A DNA stretch of 48,715 nucleotides from Chloroflexota bacterium. Its GTDB lineage: Bacteria > Chloroflexota > Anaerolineae > Promineifilales > Promineifilaceae. Positions 42,391 through 48,715 of this stretch are shown one piece after another. Numbering within the stretch: the stretch's first letter is position 1; each line of letters begins with the position of its first letter. The position numbers were made by a program, and so were the translations under genes. The notes beneath the pieces are model-generated. The model worked only from the letters and a program-made list of their open reading frames with translations, did no database searches and was not told where the DNA came from. Location of the stretch: positions 1-48,715 of the forward strand of contig JAACFF010000007.1 of the NCBI GenBank assembly GCA_009937635.1, given 5' to 3'.

Positions 42391-43811
42391 GCGATGGTTC
42401 TTTTTCCTGGTATATCGGCAAAATGGGTTAGTTTAAGAGTGTGTGACAAGAAGGGTTGAGCAACCGGTAAGGTAGCCGTCCCTATTGTGCTAGTTGTTGA
42501 GATATCTGCGTTCAGCTTGGTTCTGGCAACAATCATCAACAATGCATTGTTTGTTTCTGTTACCGGCAGGGTGCTGGTAATTTCGTCAGTGGGCGTTATC
42601 GTTCGGGATATGGTGACGGATATGGTTTCGGGCCGGATTGAGCGGACTTCGATGCCTCGCTCCGGCAGATCGACAACCGGTTGTATGCGATGCGTGCCAG
42701 AAATCAATTCAAACAGGTCAACAGTAACCCTAACATCGTCGGCAACCAAAGAATCCAGCGCCGGTAAAGGACCAAACAGAACGACGCGGACTTGCTCGGG
42801 ATCAATTGATGCCTGCATGTCCTCACGCAGGCCGAGTAGTTCGACATTTCGCTCATGGGTATCCGTACTCAGAATGGGTTCGACTTCAATAGTTACGAAG
42901 ATCTCCTGGTCCTGATCGAGGCTTACACCAGCGGGTAGGTCGAGTGTTACTTGCTGGTTAAAGGTACCGGTCAAGCCCGTGATGTCGATTGGCTCGGTTT
43001 TGAGGCGCGTCATCGCGTTGATGCGTGCAGGGAGTCCTGTTACTAACACGCTGGGCGGATCCACGGAAGCATTCAACAGACGATAACCAGGCGCCGGATA
43101 ACCTTCCCAATCGATGGTGATCAGCTTATCGGCAAATCCGTCAGATTCTTCTACCGGAATGGTTACCTGGACCTCTTCCATGTTGAGGTCCAAATTGGTG
43201 GTGCTGGCTACCCGACCTTGCTCATCATAGAAAATGGGGCGGTGTTCACCGAACGTGGTTTCTCTTACGTCATTTAGGAATACGGTCGCCAGGGCGAAAT
43301 CAAGCTGCTCTACGAGGGAAGCTGGGCCTGATACGGATATGGTAGCAGGCTCAATAAGTGGCTCACCCTGGACGTGCCCCCGCGCTACGTCTCCGCGAAT
43401 GTCCAGTTCCACCGGGATCTCTCTAGAGACTTGCTGCTCTAGGAGTACCTCAACTTCTTCGGGTATTGGCAAGGAGCGGTCCAGGTCCGGGACAGTTGAG
43501 GTGATCTCGATGGGTACGGACACAGATTGGCCGAATGGTACCTGCCGAAGGTCGACAAATGCAGCAAAATTATCGGGAGATATCTGTCTGATGGTAGATT
43601 CGGGCCCTTCGATACGAATTTGGACGCTCTGCCGTTCAGGTCTTACTAGAATGCTGTCTTCCGATTGGCCGACAAAGTCTACCTCGAGTTGAATGAACTG
43701 GCTCCTGATTGGATCTTGAACCTGTGTGGCATTGATCCAGATAATAGTGGCCAAGACCAGGGCCAGTAAAAGGCTTCCCAAGAAAGACAAAAGCGAGCGT
43801 GTGTGCCTCAC
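42387..43811 (-). CDS. cdaR: CdaR-like YbbR-domain protein
   Basis: A membrane helix (about 7-28) followed by four YbbR repeats of beta strands facing outside. CdaR proteins bind and tune the diadenylate cyclase CdaA; the order cdaA-cdaR is conserved. It begins at GTG 43811, overlapping the cdaA stop (GTGA), and ends overlapping der. Length (474) is typical of four repeats plus tail. Function by family and context. Confidence 0.9.
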   Translation of the reverse strand: MRHTRSLLSFLGSLLLALVLATIIWINATQVQDPIRSQFIQLEVDFVGQSEDSILVRPERQSVQIRIEGPESTIRQISPDNFAAFVDLRQVPFGQSVSVPIEITSTVPDLDRSLPIPEEVEVLLEQQVSREIPVELDIRGDVARGHVQGEPLIEPATISVSGPASLVEQLDFALATVFLNDVRETTFGEHRPIFYDEQGRVASTTNLDLNMEEVQVTIPVEESDGFADKLITIDWEGYPAPGYRLLNASVDPPSVLVTGLPARINAMTRLKTEPIDITGLTGTFNQQVTLDLPAGVSLDQDQEIFVTIEVEPILSTDTHERNVELLGLREDMQASIDPEQVRVVLFGPLPALDSLVADDVRVTVDLFELISGTHRIQPVVDLPERGIEVRSIRPETISVTISRTITPTDEITSTLPVTETNNALLMIVARTKLNADISTTSTIGTATLPVAQPFLSHTLKLTHFADIPGKRTIA

Positions 43812-44605
43812 GTTGAATTATCCTCTGAGTGGCTTGTTGCACCATATAGCAAGGCGTGAAGAATGGAATCGAGGTGGGAAATATCTTGCTTGCGAATGAT
43901 GCGGCCATTATGGGCAATCGCAACTTGTCCGGTCTCTTCCGAAATTACGACGGCCACAGCGTCACTGACCTCGCTGATACCTAACGCAGCCCGGTGACGT
44001 AATCCCATCTGTTGATCTGACAGGCTGCTGGTTGATAAGGGCATGACACAAGAAGCGGCCACGATCTTGTTGTCGCTTACAACGATGGCCCCGTCGTGCA
44101 ATTCTGTGTTTTTATTAAAGATGGTCAGGAAAAGCTCAGGTGACGGCTCTGCATCAAGAAGAATACCCGTATCGATATACTCTTGCAAACCAGTTTCTTG
44201 TTCAAAGACGACTAGAGCGCCATGCCGTCTCTGGGACAATTTTAGGCTTGCCTCTTGAAGGGCCAAGACGGCGGGCTGTTCAGTATCGCGGCGAAAGACG
44301 CGAAAGTAACGCGAGGTTAGGCCTAACTGCTCTAAAGCCCGGCGAAGTTCGGGCTGGAAGATAACGGGGATAGCGACCAGTATTGCAGGTAAACTTTTTT
44401 CGAGCAGCCAGGAAAAGGCGGGTAATTTGAAGATATTTGTTATGAGCAGAATGATTAGAACAAGAACGAGGACGCCGTTCAACACTTGCACAGCTCGCGT
44501 GCGGCGGATGAGCAGCAGAAATATGAGAATAACGGCCGTTACCAGCAGGATATCCAGCAAACTGCTCTGATCGAGGCGAGAAAGATTGGTGATGATTTCT
44601 TCCAA
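43808..44605 (-). CDS. cdaA: Diadenylate cyclase CdaA
   Basis: Makes the second messenger c-di-AMP from two ATP. Three membrane helices (about 16-80) precede the DisA-N catalytic domain with both signature motifs: DGA (171-173, in LHDGAIVV) and RHR (203-205, in GLRHRAALGISE). Length (265) is typical. The start is TTG 44605 with GGAG 8 nt before. An extended -10 lies about 150 nt upstream. First gene of cdaA-cdaR-der. Confidence 0.95.
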   Translation of the reverse strand: MEEIITNLSRLDQSSLLDILLVTAVILIFLLLIRRTRAVQVLNGVLVLVLIILLITNIFKLPAFSWLLEKSLPAILVAIPVIFQPELRRALEQLGLTSRYFRVFRRDTEQPAVLALQEASLKLSQRRHGALVVFEQETGLQEYIDTGILLDAEPSPELFLTIFNKNTELHDGAIVVSDNKIVAASCVMPLSTSSLSDQQMGLRHRAALGISEVSDAVAVVISEETGQVAIAHNGRIIRKQDISHLDSILHALLYGATSHSEDNST

Positions 44606-44747
44606 GAGTTGCTCCGGTTGCCAAGCTCTTGCCAGATATCAAAGCGACTCAATGGGCGTGAAGATTAACTAACCTATCGCATACGTTGAATCTCCAATTC
44701 TGGTTATAACTATGAGCTTCCGGCGATGATACCCTGCTTTAGATCGG

Positions 44748-44756
44748 AGTATACCA
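44748..44756 (-). promoter_or_regulatory. Candidate extended -10 promoter of cdaA
   Basis: TGGTATACT on the - strand fits an extended -10 (TGnTATAnT). The -35 is poor. The leader would be about 140 nt. Confidence 0.4.
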
Positions 44757-44851
44757 CAGTGAAAATGCAAGGAAAAGCCTTGAGCAACCGTCTTGTTCAA
44801 GCGGAATTTTGCTCGTGGTTACTGCGGCCTGGAATCTTCATTGGGCGCTAA

Positions 44852-44876
44852 CAACATCACGAGAATGTTGTATACT
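44852..44876 (+). promoter_or_regulatory. Operator-like repeat abutting the -10 of the phosphatase gene
   Basis: CAACAT (44852-44857) and ATGTTG (44865-44870) form a perfect dyad with a 7-nt spacer. It ends exactly where the -10 TATACT (44871-44876) begins. Transcription would start at about the ATG (44883), giving a leaderless message. A repressor bound here would block the promoter. Confidence 0.45.
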
Positions 44877-44882
44877 TAGGAT

Positions 44883-45593
44883 ATGGAAGTTCAATTTGCG
44901 GTTGCCAAAATCAGCAAGTACGCAACCAGTGAAAGTGGGGATACACTGGAAATGATAGAACGGCCGCATGGCGGCATTTCTATGGTTTTGGTTGACGGCC
45001 AGCGCAGCGGTAAATCGGCTAAGGCTGTTAGTAATGTCGTGGCTCGTAAAGCGATACAGTTGTTGGCTGAAGGGGTTCGTGATGGTGCGGCAGCCCGCGC
45101 GGCACATGATTACCTCTATACTTATCGCAAGGGTAAGGTGAGTGCGACGCTAAACATTCTTTCTGTAGATACTTTTACTAAAACGTTTGTGATCTCGCGC
45201 AATAATGAAGCGCCGGTGATCATCCACACGATAGAAGAAGGTCTGCATTTGCTCGATGCTCCATCGCAGAGTGTAGGCGTTTATCGAAACACCAAGCCGG
45301 TCATCAGCGAGATTCCGGTTGAAATCGGAACCCTGATCGTGGTTTTTACGGATGGGCTTCGCCATGCTGGCAGTTATGGCAGCGGCAGGAATTATGATCC
45401 GTTTGCAGCAACAAAACGGATGATGGAAGATGGAACAACGGATGCTCAAGAGGTTGCTGATACGTTGTTGAATGAGTCCGTAGCGATGGATAACGGCCGT
45501 CCTCGCGATGACATCAGTGTGCTCGTGATCTCAGTTAAAGAAAATGAAAGCAAAAACCTGGTACGAAGGTTGCGCGGGATTATCCCGCTTTGA
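44883..45593 (+). CDS. PP2C/SpoIIE-type serine phosphatase
   Basis: A 236-residue stand-alone SpoIIE-like (PP2C-type) phosphatase domain. Metal-site residues are visible: VDGQRSGKSA (Asp near 38), a central FTDGLRHAG, and the late DDIS motif in GRPRDDISVLV. These enzymes dephosphorylate anti-anti-sigma or similar regulators. The gene has no sensory domain attached. It is followed after 10 nt by a P-loop protein. Confidence 0.88.
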   Translation: MEVQFAVAKISKYATSESGDTLEMIERPHGGISMVLVDGQRSGKSAKAVSNVVARKAIQLLAEGVRDGAAARAAHDYLYTYRKGKVSATLNILSVDTFTKTFVISRNNEAPVIIHTIEEGLHLLDAPSQSVGVYRNTKPVISEIPVEIGTLIVVFTDGLRHAGSYGSGRNYDPFAATKRMMEDGTTDAQEVADTLLNESVAMDNGRPRDDISVLVISVKENESKNLVRRLRGIIPL

Positions 45594-45603
45594 CGGTGAG
45601 ATT

Positions 45604-46011
45604 ATGAACAGCGTTCTTGATCGGCCGTTGCGAATTGCTGTGGTTGGTCCTTGTTCTGCGGGCAAGAGCACGCTACTTCCGGCACTGCTAGCAGCGGGAT
45701 ATGATCCACGCCAACCTGCTCAAGAGCACTCTTATGCGCCCAATATGTGGCAGCGTCTGAGCAAGCCGGATATTCTCATTTACCTTGACCTATCGTATAA
45801 ACAGGCCAGAATCCGCCGGCCACATATTGACGGTGGCCCACAACGTTTGGCGGAACAACGCCAGCGGTTATCCCATGCGAGGAAGCATTGTGACTTCTAT
45901 CTGGATACCAGTAATTTGAGCCGGCAAGAGGTGCGAAGGGAAGTATTTACTTTTCTGAAAAAATGGCACTCAAAGCAAGAGTTGGCAAGTGCGGAAGATG
46001 GATACAAGTAA
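45604..46011 (+). CDS. Small P-loop NTPase-like protein
   Basis: Starts at ATG 45604. The Walker A motif is GPCSAGKST (about 15-23), and a Walker-B-like strand ILIYLDL follows near residue 57. LSYKQARIRRPH resembles the lid/substrate region of nucleotide or deoxynucleoside kinases. It is about 135 residues, short for a kinase. It is probably co-transcribed with the phosphatase gene. Its stop codon (46009-46011) is inside the stem of the following terminator. Confidence 0.75.
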   Translation: MNSVLDRPLRIAVVGPCSAGKSTLLPALLAAGYDPRQPAQEHSYAPNMWQRLSKPDILIYLDLSYKQARIRRPHIDGGPQRLAEQRQRLSHARKHCDFYLDTSNLSRQEVRREVFTFLKKWHSKQELASAEDGYK

Positions 46012-46046
46012 AAAGGCTCCCAACTGTGGGAGCCTTTTTTACTTGT
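46004..46046. terminator. Strong bidirectional terminator
   Basis: GGCTCCCA-ACTG-TGGGAGCC with flanking A and T tracts gives a long stem (about 18 bp with one bulge). It sits between the convergent P-loop and groL genes and should stop transcription from both sides. Confidence 0.92.
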
Positions 46047-46064
46047 AGGTGATTTTCGGGTTGT

Positions 46065-47720
46065 TTAGAAACCCATGCCACCGCCCATGCCACCCATGTC
46101 GGGGGCACCTGCGGGCATTGGTGTTTCTTCTTCAGGGATGTCTGTAATCAGCGCTTCCGTGGTCAGAATCATGGCGGCGATGCTTGCCGCATTCTCCAAC
46201 GCTCCACGAGTAACCTTGGCCGGGTCAATGATGCCGGCTGTGATCATGTTCTCATACTCGCCAGTGAGCACATTGTAGCCGATGTATTGGTCACCTTGCT
46301 CATCCTGAGCGCGGCGTACGTTCTGAATGATGACATCACCATTCTTGCCAGCGTTCTCGGCAATCTTGCGCATGGGAGCTTCTAGAGCCTGGCGTAAGAT
46401 ACCTACGCCTGTCGTTGGATCACCAGCAGCGACTGTGACGTCATCCAGGGCTGGTAGGGCGTTAAGCAGTGCAACACCACCACCGGGAACAATACCTTCT
46501 TCCACAGCAGCGCGGGTGGCGCTGAGCGCATCTTCCACACGGTGCTTCTTTTCTTTCAGTTCAACTTCAGTTGCGGCACCGACGCGAATAACAGCCACAC
46601 CCCCGGCCAGCTTGGCCAAGCGTTCTTGCAGTTTTTCACGGTCGTAGTCAGACGTGCTACGATCAATCTCGACTTTGATTTGTTCGACGCGAGCATTAAT
46701 CATTTTTTCGTCGCCCTGGCCGTCAACAATCGTGGTCTCGTCTTTTGTGGAGACGATCTTGGCCGCACGGCCCAGATCACTGATCTGCACGCTATCAAGC
46801 TTGCGTCCCATCTCCTCGGTAATGAGTTGGCCACCGGTCAAGACAGCGATGTCTTGCAGCATGGCTTTGCGACGATCGCCGAAGCCAGGAGCTTTGATGG
46901 CTAGGGCATTAATCATACCGCGGAGTTTGTTGAGCACTAACGTGGCCAACGCTTCACCATCGACATCCTCAGCTATGACAACAAGGTTTTTCTTGCCGAT
47001 CTGGACTAATTTTTCAAGGATCGGTACCATGTCTTGGGCAGAGCTGATCTTCTTATCGTGGATGAGGATGTAAGCATCTTCCACGATAGATTCCATTGCA
47101 TCTGAATCTGTGATGAAGTAGGGGCTGAGATACCCACGATCGAACTGCATACCTTCGACGTATTCAGTTTCGAACTCTAAAGCGCGGGACTCTTCGACTG
47201 TGATCACACCGTCTTTGCCGACTTTGTCCATGACCTCGGCGATAAGACGCCCGATCTCGGGATCTTGCGCGGAAATAGAAGCCACGGAGGCGATTTCATC
47301 AAAGTCGTCAATTTCAACAGCCATGTCACGGATCTTACTCGCGAGGGCAGTTGTAGCGGCTTCAATGCCTAGCTTGAGCTGCATGGGGTTGGCACCCGCA
47401 GCTACGTTCTTAAGTCCCTCATGGACCATGTGTTGTGCTAGAACGGTTGCTGTCGTGGTTCCATCACCAGCGATGTCATTGGTCTTGATAGCCGCTTCTT
47501 TGAATAACTGGGCGCCCATGTTCTCGTAGGGGTCTTCCAGTTCGATCTCTTTGGCGACACTGACGCCGTCATGGGTGATGGTTGGAGCGCCCCACTTCTT
47601 GTCGATGGCGACATTGCGGCCCTTAGGACCAAGCGTGGTGGAAACGGCCGTTGCGACTGTGTCGATGCCTTTCTTGAGCTTTCGACGAGCATCTTCCGAA
47701 AATACTAATTGTTTTGCCAT
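46065..47720 (-). CDS. groL: Chaperonin GroEL
   Basis: The 60-kDa chaperonin, which folds proteins in a double ring with GroES. Seen: [12 protein letters not shown], the ATP-site [23 protein letters not shown], and the C-terminal GGM repeats (GGMGGGMGF). Length (551) is standard. It lies 46 nt downstream of groS and is under the same CIRCE/HrcA control. Confidence 0.98.
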   Translation of the reverse strand: MAKQLVFSEDARRKLKKGIDTVATAVSTTLGPKGRNVAIDKKWGAPTITHDGVSVAKEIELEDPYENMGAQLFKEAAIKTNDIAGDGTTTATVLAQHMVHEGLKNVAAGANPMQLKLGIEAATTALASKIRDMAVEIDDFDEIASVASISAQDPEIGRLIAEVMDKVGKDGVITVEESRALEFETEYVEGMQFDRGYLSPYFITDSDAMESIVEDAYILIHDKKISSAQDMVPILEKLVQIGKKNLVVIAEDVDGEALATLVLNKLRGMINALAIKAPGFGDRRKAMLQDIAVLTGGQLITEEMGRKLDSVQISDLGRAAKIVSTKDETTIVDGQGDEKMINARVEQIKVEIDRSTSDYDREKLQERLAKLAGGVAVIRVGAATEVELKEKKHRVEDALSATRAAVEEGIVPGGGVALLNALPALDDVTVAAGDPTTGVGILRQALEAPMRKIAENAGKNGDVIIQNVRRAQDEQGDQYIGYNVLTGEYENMITAGIIDPAKVTRGALENAASIAAMILTTEALITDIPEEETPMPAGAPDMGGMGGGMGF

Positions 47721-47766
47721 ATCTAATTCTCCGTTTTATTTCTTGATTTCTGTACCTGGCGAGTTG

Positions 47767-48060
47767 TTAACCGACGATTGCCAAGACATCCGTCTCTTTA
47801 AGGATCAACAATTTCTGGTCATTGATCTTGACTTCAGTGCCACCATATTTGGCATATAGAACAATGTCGCCAATTGCGACATCAAGAGGGATGCGATCAC
47901 CGTCGTCGTCGCGCAGGCCAGGACCTACAGCGATAACCTCACCTTGCTGAGGTTTTTCTTTTGCGGTCTCGGGAAGGACGAGTCCCGACGTAGTGGTTTG
48001 CTCGCGCTCCTGCGGTTCAACAACCAAACGGTCGCCAAGCGGCTTGAGGTTAATGGACAT
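47767..48060 (-). CDS. groS: Co-chaperonin GroES
   Basis: The 10-kDa lid of GroEL. Seen: [12 protein letters not shown], a mobile-loop segment [13 protein letters not shown], and the closing [16 protein letters not shown]. Length (97) is normal. The ribosome binding site is AAGGAG. The promoter and CIRCE elements lie 70-170 bp upstream. Confidence 0.98.
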   Translation of the reverse strand: MSINLKPLGDRLVVEPQEREQTTTSGLVLPETAKEKPQQGEVIAVGPGLRDDDGDRIPLDVAIGDIVLYAKYGGTEVKINDQKLLILKETDVLAIVG

Positions 48061-48126
48061 AGCTAAGATCTCCTTGTAAAAATGAGTTTTCGATTCTGTA
48101 AAAAAACCTGGTGTTTTTGTCGAGTA

Positions 48127-48153
48127 TTAGCACTCTTGCGTAGCGAGTGCTAA
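48127..48153 (-). promoter_or_regulatory. CIRCE element (perfect)
   Basis: TTAGCACTC-N9-GAGTGCTAA, the exact consensus bound by the repressor HrcA. It overlaps the first transcribed bases of groSL. Confidence 0.97.
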
Positions 48154-48167
48154 TTCGAACAAGGAAA

Positions 48168-48195
48168 ATTGTAACATAGAAATCAGAGATGTCAA
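48168..48195 (-). promoter_or_regulatory. Sigma-70 promoter of groSL
   Basis: On the - strand, TTGACA (48190-48195), 16-bp spacer, TACAAT (48168-48173). It is flanked by a perfect CIRCE downstream and a degenerate one upstream. Confidence 0.85.
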
Positions 48196-48202
48196 GAGTT
48201 TC

Positions 48203-48229
48203 TTAGCAGTTCGAGGCAAGGAGTGCTAA
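48203..48229 (-). promoter_or_regulatory. Second, degenerate CIRCE
   Basis: TTAGCAGTT-N9-GAGTGCTAA. The right half is perfect and the left half matches 7 of 9. It is 76 bp upstream of the first CIRCE, just upstream of the -35 box. Confidence 0.6.
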
Positions 48230-48310
48230 TTGCTTCGAACGGGACCGATTCTAGCAGTATGAATTATGGATGTGTAAAATCGTTATCGACAATTTACTCC
48301 TGCATACAGC

Positions 48311-48715
48311 CTATGGGGAACGCTCGAGTTCTGACCGGCGGCATTCATCTATCCCTTCTTGCGCACTTTCAATGATAAGTGTATTCAAGGTTGCGTTTAG
48401 CACTTGTTGAAACAAAGGCACCGCTTTGGGGCAATCGTTGAGGGAATTTCGAATATATGCGGTTGCCAACATATTGAAGAAGCGGGCATTTAACTCTGTA
48501 GCCTTGCCATATAGTGCAACCGCCTGTTCAAGAGGAGGAATCGCGTTCAGGTAGTTGTTTTGCCGGAAGTAAGATTCGCCCAGGCGACCTTGTGCACGTG
48601 CAATGTTTGCGTTTAGTTCTACAGCCTGTAATGCATTTGTCTCGGCCAAGGGGGCGTCACCGAGTTGGATATACATATGGGCCAGCCCGTCGTATGCGGC
48701 GGCGCTGCTGGGGTC
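48311..48715 (-). CDS. TPR-repeat protein, partial at window edge
   Basis: The frame is open to the right end of the window (the last codons are DPSSAAAYDGLAHM...), so the N-terminus is missing. The visible 134 residues hold three to four TPR-like units (YIQLGDAPLAETNALQAVEL, then GRLGESYFRQNNYLNAIPPL, then a unit starting near FFNMLATAYI). It is a helical repeat scaffold. Its function depends on the part outside the window. Confidence 0.85.
   Translation of the reverse strand, partial: DPSSAAAYDGLAHMYIQLGDAPLAETNALQAVELNANIARAQGRLGESYFRQNNYLNAIPPLEQAVALYGKATELNARFFNMLATAYIRNSLNDCPKAVPLFQQVLNATLNTLIIESAQEGIDECRRSELERSP

Larger units (their letters stand above)
1089..47651. repeat. Highly iterated palindrome ACGGCCGT (at least 27 copies)
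   Basis: Exact copies start at 1089, 1386, 1635, 2761, 7696, 9144, 10592, 10612, 11401, 11875, 12667, 18228, 20446, 23470, 23600, 28629, 30770, 31414, 32815, 34134, 35335, 36519, 36894, 39999, 44532, 45493 and 47644. About 0.7 would be expected by chance in this length for an 8-mer. Single-base variants of the CGGCCG core are also frequent. Most copies are coding, on both strands, read as Thr-Ala-Val (18) or X-Gly-Arg (6). Three are non-coding. Confidence 0.85.

Overview
The window is bacterial chromosome with roughly balanced base composition. Genes are densely packed on both strands, with many 1-4 nt start/stop overlaps and frequent TTG or GTG starts. The gene content fits a Chloroflexota (Anaerolineae-like) bacterium: a cysteine-type (CxxxY) CcmE in a DUF2007-ccmEFHG cluster, PTPS-related and GT-C membrane proteins, LysM and SdrD-B-like surface proteins with Thr/Pro linkers, cdaA-cdaR-der, and a CIRCE-controlled groESL. 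This assignment is an inference from gene content. No rRNA, tRNA, CRISPR array or insertion sequence was seen.

Layout. (1) 0.4-5.6 kb: a GNAT/NTF2-like fusion, a membrane-anchored reductive-dehalogenase-like Fe-S protein whose N-terminus extends past every standard start codon, and gyrA. (2) 5.9-10.9 kb: a redox island with a four-rhodanese lipoprotein, a multiheme cytochrome c lipoprotein interrupted by one in-frame TGA, a divergent LysR regulator, and a decayed multiheme-cytochrome tail that also carries an in-frame TGA. (3) 10.9-12.5 kb: ygfZ and a DinB-like gene. (4) 12.9-19.2 kb: a cytochrome c maturation operon (DUF2007, ccmE, ccmF, ccmH, ccmG, a ccmI-like gene and a diheme cytochrome). 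(5) 19.3-31.2 kb: envelope and signalling genes, including a membrane-tethered LuxR-Kelch regulator, a TPR protein, a GT4 glycosyltransferase, a GT-C glycosyltransferase, two surface proteins and a 1041-residue membrane protein. (6) 31.2-38.5 kb: hydrolase, PIG-L deacetylase, clpS, an aminotransferase/DapA-like/HAD operon, two unknown genes and a lipoprotein esterase. (7) 38.5-48.7 kb: mtaB, a THUMP methyltransferase, der-cdaR-cdaA, a SpoIIE-type phosphatase with a P-loop protein, groL-groS behind two CIRCE elements, and a partial TPR gene.

The most striking window-wide signal is the palindrome ACGGCCGT. I found at least 27 exact copies by eye, where fewer than one is expected by chance for an 8-mer. 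It lies mostly inside genes, on both strands and in two reading frames, and twice forms the arms of a transcription terminator. It resembles the highly iterated palindrome HIP1 of cyanobacteria in behaviour but has a different sequence. The second most interesting feature is the TGA-split cytochrome, because the halves make sense only as one exported protein and a perfect 7-bp stem-loop follows the TGA by 10 nt.

The pieces suggest an organism that builds c-type cytochromes (ccm operon) and uses at least one in an extracytoplasmic sulfur-linked redox module (rhodanese plus multiheme lipoprotein under LysR control). It also carries c-di-AMP synthesis, protein quality control (clpS, groESL) and glycan assembly genes.
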